From the NCBI RefSeq assembly GCF_001310225.1, contig NZ_CP012898.1:2728001-2792000 (forward strand): a stretch of DNA of 64,000 bases, given 5' to 3'. Origin of the DNA: Pseudalgibacter alginicilyticus (GTDB taxonomy: Bacteria > Bacteroidota > Bacteroidia > Flavobacteriales > Flavobacteriaceae). Numbering within the stretch: position 1 is the stretch's first letter; every line of letters begins with the position of its first letter. Of this stretch, positions 39,406 through 48,067 are shown piece after piece. The position numbers were made by a program, and so were the translations under genes. The notes under the pieces were generated by a model. It made no database searches, was not told the origin of the DNA, and saw only the letters and a list, made by a program, of their open reading frames with translations.

Positions 39406-40149
39406 ATGAAATACAGCATTCGTAACATATTAAATTCCCGTTCTAAAGCTAACGGGAATTTTTTTATGGAAATAACTAAGATTTTAGGACATAAACCTAA
39501 AAATACAAGTATTTACAAAAAAGCATTTACTCATCGTTCTATGAATATTAAGGACAGTGAAGGTAATGCTATTAATTATGAGCGTTTAGAGTTTTTGGGT
39601 GATGCCATGCTAAGTGCCGTTATTGCTTCGCATTTATATCTTGAAGTGCCAAGTGGCGACGAAGGCTATTTAACAAAAATGCGATCCAAAGTTGTCAGTA
39701 GAGAGCATTTAAATGAATTAGGAAAAGAACTCAATCTCTTATCATTAGTTGAAAGTAAAATTCCATCAGGTCAATTTGGTGAGAATATTCATGGAAACTT
39801 ATTTGAAGCTTTGGTTGGAGCCATATTTTTAGATAGAGGTTATAAACATTGTGAAAAATTTATTTATAAAAGAGTCATTATTCCTTATGTAGATATAGAA
39901 ACACTTGAGGGAAAGGTTATTAGTTATAAAAGTTTACTCATAGAATGGTGTCAGAAGGAGAAAAAAACCTTTGATTATAACGTTTATGAAGATACTGGTA
40001 ATGATGATGTCAGACATTTTTCCGTTAAACTATCTATTGATGAAAAAGTAGTGTCTAAGGCCAGGGCTACTTCAAAAAAGAAGGCTGAAGAAAAAGCCTC
40101 TAAACGTGCTTTTTTTGCCTTTCAAAATAGAATTTCACAATTTAAATAA
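39406..40149 (+). CDS. rnc: Ribonuclease III
   Basis: 247 residues. Endonuclease domain (about 20-165) with the signature ERLEFLGDAMLSAVIA, FTHRSMN and GNLFEALVGAIFLDRG (metal-binding E and D); double-stranded RNA binding domain (about 172-240) with KKAEEKASKRAFF. It processes rRNA precursors and structured mRNAs. The start at 39406 is kept because flavobacterial RNase III proteins, as I recall them, carry a similar SRS..GNFF N-terminal extension. An alternative ATG at 39466 would shorten it by 20 residues and place a terminator-like hairpin just in front. Confidence 0.95.
   Translation: MKYSIRNILNSRSKANGNFFMEITKILGHKPKNTSIYKKAFTHRSMNIKDSEGNAINYERLEFLGDAMLSAVIASHLYLEVPSGDEGYLTKMRSKVVSREHLNELGKELNLLSLVESKIPSGQFGENIHGNLFEALVGAIFLDRGYKHCEKFIYKRVIIPYVDIETLEGKVISYKSLLIEWCQKEKKTFDYNVYEDTGNDDVRHFSVKLSIDEKVVSKARATSKKKAEEKASKRAFFAFQNRISQFK
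39433..39465 (+). terminator. Terminator-like hairpin inside the 5' end of rnc
   Basis: Perfect ten-base arms 39433-39442 and 39451-39460 (AATTCCCGTT and its complement), eight-base loop, then a T-run through 39465. It lies 35 bases after the fabF stop and within codons 10-20 of rnc, where the T-run encodes Phe-Phe. It has all features of an intrinsic terminator, so part of the acpP-fabF transcription may end here. Confidence 0.6.
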
Positions 40150-40164
40150 ATGTGTTTTCCTTAA

Positions 40165-40204
40165 AAAACGTTGTTATATAAATTGTTTGCTACTATAACG
40201 TTTT
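40165..40204 (+). terminator. Weak hairpin after rnc
   Basis: AAAACGTT (40165-40172) pairs with AACGTTTT (40197-40204), with extra pairing of TATA inside. The T-run is short, so termination is doubtful. Confidence 0.35.
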
Positions 40205-40288
40205 AGTTACAAATTCTCTTAAGATTCCTATAAAGTTACAGCATCTATCTAATTTTAGATTATATTTACATCTTGTTTAATATAAGTT

Positions 40289-40774
40289 ATGGCTGTACAC
40301 AAACTTATTCTTAATGATATTTTTGATGAGGTATCCCATACTTTGATAGCTATACATTGTACAATAGAAGATTACCGTTTAGCATATCTTTTAAATAAAA
40401 ACTTAAAGATTAGTTTAATAAGAAGGAAGCAAGACCTTGATTATTTTAATGGAAAATCCACCTATTCTATTTTTGAATGGGAAGATTGCAAACAACTAAT
40501 CACATGGAGTTTAGTTTCTAATACCTGCAAAACTAAGGTATATCAAGAAGCAAATCATAACTCACTGTTTAGTACTGAAGAACAAGTCACTAAAATACAT
40601 TATTTAATACCAGAATGTAAAAATGTTAATTATTTTTTGAAGATAGACGATGAATTTAAATTTAATGAAGAAAAACAGCTAATAAAAAGGATATTAGAAA
40701 TACCTCAAATAGCAACAGCATATATTATAGACGGAAGTCAATTAAAATCAAAAGACAATTTAATTTTTAGCTAA
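40289..40774 (+). CDS. IPExxxVDY family protein
   Basis: 161 residues, no signal peptide, no enzymatic motif I can see. The family is named for a C-terminal IPExxxVDY motif; here it reads IPECKNVNY (about residues 108-116), with Asn in place of Asp. These proteins nearly always sit between rnc and pyk in Flavobacteriaceae, as here: the stop TAA overlaps the pyk ATG by one base (TAATG). A function linked to pyruvate kinase translation or activity is conceivable, but nothing in the sequence shows it. Confidence 0.82.
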   Translation: MAVHKLILNDIFDEVSHTLIAIHCTIEDYRLAYLLNKNLKISLIRRKQDLDYFNGKSTYSIFEWEDCKQLITWSLVSNTCKTKVYQEANHNSLFSTEEQVTKIHYLIPECKNVNYFLKIDDEFKFNEEKQLIKRILEIPQIATAYIIDGSQLKSKDNLIFS

Positions 40775-42216
40775 TGCCAGTAACAAAAAAAACCAAAATA
40801 GTAGCAACCCTTGGACCTGCTACAAGTACTAAAGAAGTTTTAAAGGGAATGCTTGAGCAAGGAGCAGATGTGTTCAGAATCAATTTTTCCCATGCCGATT
40901 ATAAAGATGTTGCCGAACGTATTAAAATGATACGTGACCTTAATGAAGAGTTTGGATTTACAGCTGCTATTTTAGCAGATTTACAAGGTCCAAAACTTCG
41001 TGTAGGCGTTATGGAAGACGATATTTTTGTTGAGCCAGGAGATGAAATTATTTTTGCAACAGGAGAGCGATTTGTAGGAACCAAAGAACGTGTTTACATG
41101 ACTTATGAAAGGTTTCCATTAGATGCTAAACCAGGTGAACGTATTCTTTTAGATGATGGAAAGTTGCATTTTGAAGTAGTTTCTACCAATAAAAAAGATG
41201 AGGTAAAAGCTGTGGTTGTGCAAGGAGGACCATTAAAATCAAAGAAAGGAGTAAACTTACCGAATACCGATATTTCTCAGCCAGCTCTTACAGAAAAAGA
41301 CATTGAAGATGCTATTTTCGCTATCGGTCAAGAAGTAGATTGGATAGCTTTATCTTTTGTGCGTCATGCAGAAGATTTAATTCAACTTCGTGACTTAATT
41401 AATGAACACTCAGATCATAAAATACCAATTATAGCAAAAATTGAAAAACCAGAAGCTGTTGAAAATATTGATAAGATTGTAGCTTATTGCGATGGTTTAA
41501 TGGTGGCTCGTGGCGATTTAGGTGTAGAAGTGCCTGCAGAGGAAGTGCCGCTTATTCAAAAGCAATTGGTATTACGAGCCAAAAAGGCCAGAATACCTGT
41601 TATTATTGCTACTCAAATGATGGAAACTATGATAAATAGTTTAACCCCAACTAGAGCAGAAGTTAATGACGTTGCCAACTCGGTTATGGATGGCGCTGAT
41701 GCTGTTATGCTTTCTGGAGAAACTTCAGTAGGAGAATATCCTGTGCAAGTGATTAAGCAAATGGCAAATATTTTGAAAAATGTGGAAGATTCACCACTTA
41801 TTAAAGTGCCACAATTACCACCACATATTCGTACTAATCGATATATAACAAAATCTATTTGTTACCATGCGGCTAATATGGCAAATGAAATTAATGCTAA
41901 AGCTATTTCAACTTTAACAAATAGTGGTTACACAGCATTTCAAATTTCTGCTTGGCGACCATCTGCACATATTTTAGTATTTACATCAAACAAGCGTATT
42001 TTAACTCGTCTTAGCTTGCTTTGGGGTGTTAAAGCTTTTCATTATGATAAGTTTGTAAGTACAGATGAAACAATTGAAGATGTGAATGCTATAGCTTGTA
42101 AAAAAGGTTATTTAGATGTTGGTGATATGCTAATTAGTTTAGCTGCAATGCCAATGAAAGATAAGGGAATGGTTAATACCTTAAGAGTTACAGAAATAGA
42201 AACTTGTAGTTTTTAA
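40774..42216 (+). CDS. pyk: Pyruvate kinase
   Basis: 480 residues. Phosphoenolpyruvate plus ADP to pyruvate plus ATP, last step of glycolysis. Starts with KTKIVATLGPAT; RINFSHADY, ILADLQGPKLRVG, IIAKIEKPEAVENID (active-site Lys), MVARGDLGVEVP and ATQMMETMINSLTPTRAEVNDVANSV are the family landmarks. The C-terminal allosteric domain (about 355-480) is present. Translationally coupled to the IPExxxVDY gene by a one-base overlap, and ended by a strong hairpin. Confidence 0.97.
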   Translation: MPVTKKTKIVATLGPATSTKEVLKGMLEQGADVFRINFSHADYKDVAERIKMIRDLNEEFGFTAAILADLQGPKLRVGVMEDDIFVEPGDEIIFATGERFVGTKERVYMTYERFPLDAKPGERILLDDGKLHFEVVSTNKKDEVKAVVVQGGPLKSKKGVNLPNTDISQPALTEKDIEDAIFAIGQEVDWIALSFVRHAEDLIQLRDLINEHSDHKIPIIAKIEKPEAVENIDKIVAYCDGLMVARGDLGVEVPAEEVPLIQKQLVLRAKKARIPVIIATQMMETMINSLTPTRAEVNDVANSVMDGADAVMLSGETSVGEYPVQVIKQMANILKNVEDSPLIKVPQLPPHIRTNRYITKSICYHAANMANEINAKAISTLTNSGYTAFQISAWRPSAHILVFTSNKRILTRLSLLWGVKAFHYDKFVSTDETIEDVNAIACKKGYLDVGDMLISLAAMPMKDKGMVNTLRVTEIETCSF

Positions 42217-42243
42217 TAAATAATTTTTCAACTTCTTATATAC

Positions 42244-42280
42244 AAATAAAGCAGGCATAATTATTATGCCTGCTTTATTT
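42244..42280. terminator. Bidirectional terminator between pyk and the DUF4374 gene
   Basis: A perfect 17-base stem (42244-42260 with 42264-42280) around a three-base TTA loop, ending in TTTATTT on the plus strand and the same on the minus strand. It serves the two convergent transcripts. Confidence 0.8.
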
Positions 42281-42317
42281 ATGTAATAATGTTCTAAGAT
42301 ATGTTGTTTTAGATAAC

Positions 42318-43694
42318 TTAGTAGGCTCCTAAATAATAACTACCAGAAATAGTTTTTAACGTAGCACCTTTGTTGATTTCTTTTGTTAAGGTATTTATAA
42401 CATAAATAGCACCTTCTTTACCTGAAGGAGTTAATGGCACATAAGCAGTATCTCCAACAAGACCAATATATTGGAACTGGCTTAATGTAGATTCTAAATC
42501 AACATCAGTTTCAACATCTGTAGATAATTTAACAGAATTTGAAGGTGTATTTAAATCAATTAAAGCAACGTATCCTCCGTCAACATCAGCTAATGTATAC
42601 AATACAACACCTATTCCATTTTTAACATATCTCCAAGCTTTAATGGATGCTCCTGTAACACCTAATGCTGTGTTTAAATCAAAATGATAGCTTTGATCAT
42701 AATCGTTAGTAGTACTACTAATACGAAGAATATCTGCACCAGATGTAGCAGTTGCTTGGTATACATGACCATCTGTACCAACATATTGTGTCATAGTACG
42801 GTATGAATTGTTAACTTCTGTTGAGTTAGTAGAAGTAATAACTTTAGGATTTTTTAATGAAGGATAGTCTAATACTAAGGTTTTTGTACCATCAATTTCA
42901 CCATAAGGCCAAGTTGGTACACCATCTTCATCTAAAGTAGGGGTTGCTGAAGTGTCATATTTTCTTGTTCTACATCCAATAAAAATTTTAGTTTGGGCAG
43001 CGTTTAAGATAGGTACATCTACACGTCCTACATTGTAACCAGCTGCTTTTTCTTCATCTGTCCAAGGAAAATCAAATATCGCTGTGTTTATAATGGCAGT
43101 CTGATCTAAGTCTAATACGGCTATTTTAATTTCACTTTCAGCACTTAAAAAAGTGTAATTTCCATCTTCTCCTTCATATTCTACATCATATGAACTTGCA
43201 TAAACACCAATCCCAAGCCCTTCAGCAGCTTTCATCCAACGAGGCGCTGTTCCTAAAATGGCAGCTGTATTCAATTCGTATCCTACTTCTTCAAAGTCTC
43301 CTCCTTCACCAACAAGATATTTGTTAAACACACCACCTTCGGTACCTGTATATTGTATGTTGTATAAGTATTTACCATCAGCAGAAGCTTGAACACGAGC
43401 AGTACGGCTAGATTTTAAACCAATACCTTCTACAAAGGCTCCATTTTCATATTTTAAAAGGTCTACAATATAATTTGGATCTTCTGCATTTTCTACGGTA
43501 ATACCGTATGCACGAGTACCACCATTACCTCCAGTTCCATCATCGTCTGGGAATGATGCTGTTAACGTAATATACCGCGTTTCATCAACTGGATCTGGAT
43601 CGGTTGTTCCTCCTGGTTGGTCATCATCATTACTACAACTGCTAAAAGCTATAGCTATACTTAATAATCCTATTTTAAATAGATTTTTTTTCAT
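42318..43694 (-). CDS. DUF4374 lipoprotein, XusB-like (siderophore/iron binding)
   Basis: 458 residues. Lipoprotein signal ending AFSSC (Cys20), then SNDDDQPGGTTDPDP, an acidic/Pro linker for surface export, and a beta-propeller-like body (repeats such as YLYNIQYTGTEGG, KIFIGCRTRKY, HVYQATATSGADILRI). This is the DUF4374 family, which to my knowledge includes XusB, the Bacteroides surface lipoprotein that captures ferric siderophores for the XusA receptor. The TonB receptor gene lies 16 bases upstream on the same strand, matching a XusAB layout. No XusC-like PepSY gene follows. The ligand is inferred from context. Confidence 0.78.
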   Translation of the reverse strand: MKKNLFKIGLLSIAIAFSSCSNDDDQPGGTTDPDPVDETRYITLTASFPDDDGTGGNGGTRAYGITVENAEDPNYIVDLLKYENGAFVEGIGLKSSRTARVQASADGKYLYNIQYTGTEGGVFNKYLVGEGGDFEEVGYELNTAAILGTAPRWMKAAEGLGIGVYASSYDVEYEGEDGNYTFLSAESEIKIAVLDLDQTAIINTAIFDFPWTDEEKAAGYNVGRVDVPILNAAQTKIFIGCRTRKYDTSATPTLDEDGVPTWPYGEIDGTKTLVLDYPSLKNPKVITSTNSTEVNNSYRTMTQYVGTDGHVYQATATSGADILRISSTTNDYDQSYHFDLNTALGVTGASIKAWRYVKNGIGVVLYTLADVDGGYVALIDLNTPSNSVKLSTDVETDVDLESTLSQFQYIGLVGDTAYVPLTPSGKEGAIYVINTLTKEINKGATLKTISGSYYLGAY

Positions 43695-43710
43695 GATTAA
43701 TTGATTTTGA

Positions 43711-46167
43711 TTATAAAAATTTACTGATTATATAATTTAATTTGAAATAGATACCTCTACCTGGTTTTTGTATCGCAAAATTGTCATAGATTTCTGCGTT
43801 AAACAGGTTTTTTATATCTATACTTGCTACTAATTTTTGAGAAGGAAAACGATAACTTAGTCCGACATCATGTGAAACTTGACTAGGTGTTTTAGACCAT
43901 TCTGGTTGCCCCCAAACCGTATAATATTCTCCCACAAAACCAATAGTGTAATATGTGTTTAAAATGGATTTTTTTTGAAAAATATTATTGAATCTATATT
44001 GTATATTTCCATTAATAGTAAAAAAGGGCTCATTGGGAACTTGTTGCCCAAATAGAGAATGCGCATTGTCGTTTTCATCGACTTCTTGTTTAAATACATT
44101 ATTAAATTTTGAAAAATTTAAAGACGTATTTAATCTGTTGTTATAGATGTAGATAATTTCGGCTTCGAAACCTCGAGCTTGCGTTTTCCCAAGATTTACA
44201 TAGCGAGTTACTTGAATATCTGCTTCTGCTTCTTCTTCAATTTCAGACTCAACAACAGCTTGTTGTGTAATTTTGTCATATCCATTACGCCAAAAAGCAT
44301 TTGCATAAACCGAAACTTTATGCTTATTAAATTCTAAAGCTCCCAAACGAAAACCTAAATTATAATTAATGTTTTTTTCTGGACTTAATTGTGTATTTGG
44401 AAGAATATTAGTTTCTGGAGATCCATATAATTGTCGCTCACTAGGAGATACATATGAGTTTTCGGTAGATGCGATAATGTATAAATCGGAAACGGCATTA
44501 TAAGATAAAGTTCCGCCATAACCAAAATTAGAGTTAGTTGAAACAGTATCATTTCTTACAATAGAATTCACACCATCGGTTGTCGTAATATCATATTCTG
44601 TTTGACTCGTATGATTGTATGTATATTTACCTAATAAATTGGTTTTTAGCTTTCTATTAAAGGTTTCTGCTTCATAATTAATAGAAATTATATTTTGAGA
44701 TATTGTACTTACTGTGGCATAATCTTGATTTATTTCATTTAATAAATCATCATCTTCTCTATCTGTTGCTTCATACTTATGGTTTAAAGAAATACGATGA
44801 CTATCAGCTATCATATAGCCCAAGTTTGAACGCATGTTAGTGATTTTTCTATCAGTATTAGTGATGGTTTTTTCTCCTTGTTGACCTCCTAATAATGTTT
44901 TAAGAGGAACTCTCTCCCCATATTCAATAACCTCTCTTGGTGTACCATCCCAATTATAGGCAATGCCAATGGTGTCTTGTAAAAAAGTACTGCGATAACT
45001 TCTTGCTGCATTAATTTTTAATGATAAATTTTCTGTTAGAAAATTGTTCTTACTATAATTAAGTAGAATTACACGAGCTTCAGTTTCATTAAATCTTCCT
45101 ACATAAGGTACGGCCATAGTGGTACCATGCGGAATTTCTTTATAGTTGCTAGACCCATTATAGCCTATAAAAAATTGGTCTGCCCATTTTGTGTCAGTAA
45201 AACCAACTTCAAAACGTCCTCCTAATGATTTATAAATATTGTTGAAGCGTTTAGCACGATAAGGTCTGGTAATTTGTCCTAAGTAATTTACGTAAGTTGT
45301 AGATCTACCCCAAGTTTCATAATTGTTATCTGTATAGATATGAAAAGCCGACCCTCTAAAAGAAAGTCCCGTTTTCTTTTCACGAAGGGTAAGGCCAATA
45401 TCAGATTGGGTTGTATTAAAAGAACCGTAAGATGTAGCCAATGTAATGTTATTTTGAGAGACATCTTTTTTCAATATCACATTAATAGCTCCTCCAGCAT
45501 AATCTCCTGTTAAGTGTGATGGCAACACACCTTTATATACTTCAATACGTTCAATCATTGAGGTGGGTATATTGTTTAGATTGAAAGATTGACCGTAAGT
45601 AGAAATTTCTAAGCCATCAAGAAATATTCCAATAGTGCTACCAGACATCCCGTTTAGGTTATACTCTACATCAGAACCTATTCCTCCATTTTGTCTTATA
45701 CGTACTCCAACAGATCTATCTAATAGCTCATTAGTTGTTAAATTTCTTAATGACGCTTCTTTTGTTTCTATAATGGATACCGCAAAACCGCCTTCTTCAA
45801 TTTTTTTCTTAGCTGTTTTTGTTTTAACTAAAATTTCATCTAAATCTTGAAAATCAGTTAAGGTTAAGCTTGTATTTATTGTTTTTTGGCTTGAATTTAA
45901 TATAACTTCAATAGTTTTTGGTTTGGCATTTAAGGAATAAATTTCCAAGGAGTATTTGCCATAAGGAATGGCTTTTAAAGAAAAGTCACCACCAACACCA
46001 GTTGAAGCTTCTTTTATAAATGAATTACCTTTTAAAGCAACATAAGCTCCTAAAACAGGATCGTTATTATCAAAGGTCACTACACCATTAATGCTTCCCG
46101 TTTGACTAAATACAGTCATGCTTAATAAAAACAATAAAATGACTGAATATTTTTTGGTTAGAAACAT
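43711..46167 (-). CDS. TonB-dependent receptor, XusA-like (iron/siderophore uptake)
   Basis: 818 residues: signal peptide ending TVFSQ (about 22), carboxypeptidase-like regulatory domain (about 23-105, INGVVTFDNNDPVLGAYVALKG), plug (about 115-235, with SVGVRIRQNGGIGSDVEYNLNGMSG and GGAINVILKK) and a 22-strand barrel ending in KFL. The plug and the absence of a SusD partner make it a metal-type rather than a glycan SusC receptor. First gene of the pair with the DUF4374 lipoprotein. Start: the ATG at 46167; the frame extends only through a TTG at 46173. The promoter carries a palindrome that is likely an iron-responsive operator. Confidence 0.87.
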   Translation of the reverse strand: MFLTKKYSVILLFLLSMTVFSQTGSINGVVTFDNNDPVLGAYVALKGNSFIKEASTGVGGDFSLKAIPYGKYSLEIYSLNAKPKTIEVILNSSQKTINTSLTLTDFQDLDEILVKTKTAKKKIEEGGFAVSIIETKEASLRNLTTNELLDRSVGVRIRQNGGIGSDVEYNLNGMSGSTIGIFLDGLEISTYGQSFNLNNIPTSMIERIEVYKGVLPSHLTGDYAGGAINVILKKDVSQNNITLATSYGSFNTTQSDIGLTLREKKTGLSFRGSAFHIYTDNNYETWGRSTTYVNYLGQITRPYRAKRFNNIYKSLGGRFEVGFTDTKWADQFFIGYNGSSNYKEIPHGTTMAVPYVGRFNETEARVILLNYSKNNFLTENLSLKINAARSYRSTFLQDTIGIAYNWDGTPREVIEYGERVPLKTLLGGQQGEKTITNTDRKITNMRSNLGYMIADSHRISLNHKYEATDREDDDLLNEINQDYATVSTISQNIISINYEAETFNRKLKTNLLGKYTYNHTSQTEYDITTTDGVNSIVRNDTVSTNSNFGYGGTLSYNAVSDLYIIASTENSYVSPSERQLYGSPETNILPNTQLSPEKNINYNLGFRLGALEFNKHKVSVYANAFWRNGYDKITQQAVVESEIEEEAEADIQVTRYVNLGKTQARGFEAEIIYIYNNRLNTSLNFSKFNNVFKQEVDENDNAHSLFGQQVPNEPFFTINGNIQYRFNNIFQKKSILNTYYTIGFVGEYYTVWGQPEWSKTPSQVSHDVGLSYRFPSQKLVASIDIKNLFNAEIYDNFAIQKPGRGIYFKLNYIISKFL

Positions 46168-46181
46168 GTACAATTTTTTGT

Positions 46182-46215
46182 CAAAATTAATCTTATTTAG
46201 ACTAAGTCCAAATAA
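46182..46215 (-). promoter_or_regulatory. Promoter of the TonB receptor operon with overlapping 23-bp palindrome
   Basis: Minus strand: -33 TTTG at 46212-46209, 19 bases, -7 TAATTTTG at 46189-46182. Across 46193-46215 lies TTATTTAGACT-A-AGTCCAAATAA, eleven-base arms with one mismatch around a single central base. It covers the -33 element and most of the spacer, the classic position for a repressor. Given the gene function, a Fur- or DtxR-type metalloregulator is the likely binder. A single half-site AATCTAAATAA recurs at 46326-46336. Confidence 0.65.
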
Positions 46216-46440
46216 ATATAGAGGTTTTATTGAAAATTAAAGTTTTTGACAAAAAATTTATTAAATTGAAAGAAATAGCGTTTTAATATTGATTTATTTT
46301 AATAAAAATAAGATTATATTTAATTAATCTAAATAATAAGCTTGTTTATTATGCTATAAATTTGAAGTAATAGTGGTTAAAATCCGTTGTTTTTGTTGGG
46401 TAGTAATTGATTTTAAAGATAGAAGCTGTTGGATACCAGT

Positions 46441-47538
46441 TCAAAATTCAAACTTAAGCTGAACACTTACACTTTTTTGTTCTGATTTTTTTGATAATTC
46501 GATGTTTAAATTTGATATGGAAATCCCTAATAATCTAACGGAATTATTAAGTGTTTCTTGAAATAATAAGTCCTTAGCCGTTTCTAATAATATATTTCTA
46601 TCACTAATAAAATAGGGTAAAGTTTTACTTCTAGTCTGTAAAGTAAAATCACTATATTTTATTTTTAAAGTCACTGTTTTACCTGCTACTTTGCTTTTGT
46701 TTAAACGCCGTGAAACTTCATTTGCTATTTGCTCTAATTTTTCAAGCATAAAAACTTCAGAAGATAGGTTTTCACTGAAAGTTCTTTCAGCGGCCAAACT
46801 TTTTCTAATACGATTAGGTTTTACTTCGCTGTTATGAATACCTCTAACCACGTGATAGTAATAATGTCCAGATTTTCCAAAATGCTTATCCAAATAATCT
46901 ATAGATTTTTGTTTTAAATCTAAACCTGTAAAAATACCTTTTTGATACATTTTTTCAGCCGTTACTTTACCAACTCCATAAAATTTTCGGATATCTAGCT
47001 GTTCTAAAAAGGCAATAACTTCTTCTGGGTTTACCGTTTTTTGTCCATTTGGTTTATTATAATCACTCGCAACTTTAGCAATGAATTTATTAATTGAAAT
47101 ACCTGCAGACGCTGTTAAGCCTATTTCGTTAAGTATTCGTGCTCGAATTTCTTCAGCAATTTTTGAGGCGCTAGGGTTGCCTTTTTTATTTTTAGTAACA
47201 TCTAAATAAGCTTCATCTAACGAAAGAGGTTCTACCAAATCTGTATAATCAAAAAATATTTTTCTAATTTTTTTAGAAATTTCAATATATCGGTCAAAGT
47301 TTGTTTTCACAAAAATTAAATCAGGACATAATTTTGCAGCCAAATTTCCAGACATGGCACTTTTAACTCCAAATTTTCTAGCTTCATAACTTGCAGCACT
47401 AATAACACCCCGTTTACCACCTCCACCAACAGCAATGGGTTTTCCTTTTAAATCAGGGTTGTCCATTTGTTCTACTGAAGCGTAAAACGCATCCATATCT
47501 ATATGAATAATCTTTCTAATTGGTAAATCGGTTAGCAT
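46441..47538 (-). CDS. dinB: DNA polymerase IV (Y-family translesion polymerase)
   Basis: 365 residues. Metal-binding D14 in IHIDMDAFYASVEQ and D108/E109 in PLSLDEAYLDVT; SAAGISINKFIAKVASDYNKPNGQ and FYGVGKVTAEKMYQKGI are the palm/thumb landmarks; a little-finger domain (about 240-345) follows. It bypasses DNA lesions. Divergent from the CYTH gene with only 32 bases between the ATGs. The C-terminal tail (VSVQLKFEF) is not a good beta-clamp motif; an internal clamp site may exist. No LexA-like box is evident. Confidence 0.95.
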   Translation of the reverse strand: MLTDLPIRKIIHIDMDAFYASVEQMDNPDLKGKPIAVGGGGKRGVISAASYEARKFGVKSAMSGNLAAKLCPDLIFVKTNFDRYIEISKKIRKIFFDYTDLVEPLSLDEAYLDVTKNKKGNPSASKIAEEIRARILNEIGLTASAGISINKFIAKVASDYNKPNGQKTVNPEEVIAFLEQLDIRKFYGVGKVTAEKMYQKGIFTGLDLKQKSIDYLDKHFGKSGHYYYHVVRGIHNSEVKPNRIRKSLAAERTFSENLSSEVFMLEKLEQIANEVSRRLNKSKVAGKTVTLKIKYSDFTLQTRSKTLPYFISDRNILLETAKDLLFQETLNNSVRLLGISISNLNIELSKKSEQKSVSVQLKFEF

Positions 47539-47570
47539 ACTGTAAATTTAGGCATTAAATTAAATTGTTG

Positions 47571-48047
47571 ATGATAGAAATAGAACGTAAATTTTTGGTA
47601 AATTCTAATGCGTTTAAAACAGAGGCTTTAAAAAAAACCAGAATTATACAAGGGTTTTTAAATACGGATAAATCTCGAACAGTTAGAGTTAGATTAAAAG
47701 GAGATAAAGGTTTTTTAACAATTAAAGGAATGTCGTCAAAGAATGGATTATCTAGATTTGAATGGGAAAAGGAAATTGACAAAATAGATGCTGAAGCTCT
47801 ATTAAAACTCTGCGAACCAACAATTATTGATAAAGAACGTTATGAAGTAAAAGTAAAAAACCATACTTTTGAAATAGACATATTTTTTGGAGATAATGAA
47901 GGTTTAACCATTGCAGAAATTGAATTGGAATCTGAAAATGAAACTTTTGAAAAACCAAGTTGGTTAGGTGAAGAGGTAACAGGACAAATTCAATATTACA
48001 ATTCACAATTAAGTAAAAAGCCTTTTAAAATATGGCATGGAATATAG
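47571..48047 (+). CDS. CYTH domain protein (inorganic triphosphatase / adenylate cyclase fold)
   Basis: 158 residues. It starts with the diagnostic MIEIERKFLV (ExExK motif) and has alternating charged strands (TVRVRLKGDKGFLTIKG, FEIDIFFGDNEGLTIAEIELESE) that build the triphosphate tunnel. Bacterial members hydrolyse inorganic triphosphate or other organic triphosphates; cyclase activity is rare. Start: the ATG at 47571; the frame extends by two TTG codons only. First gene of a three-gene plus-strand group with a YCII lipoprotein (20-base gap) and an EEP nuclease-fold protein. Confidence 0.88.
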   Translation: MIEIERKFLVNSNAFKTEALKKTRIIQGFLNTDKSRTVRVRLKGDKGFLTIKGMSSKNGLSRFEWEKEIDKIDAEALLKLCEPTIIDKERYEVKVKNHTFEIDIFFGDNEGLTIAEIELESENETFEKPSWLGEEVTGQIQYYNSQLSKKPFKIWHGI

Positions 48048-48067
48048 TAATAAATAAACACTTAAGT

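Noticed and set aside
39466-40149. Alternative rnc start at the ATG after the hairpin T-run
   Set aside because: The upstream 20 residues resemble the N-terminal extension I recall from other flavobacterial RNase III proteins, and the ATG at 39406 is only seven bases from fabF. Kept as an alternative, not the main call.
46321-46336. Possible second copy of the iron-type palindrome
   Set aside because: Only one half-site (AATCTAAATAA) is present; the opposite arm does not match, so it is mentioned but not called as an operator.
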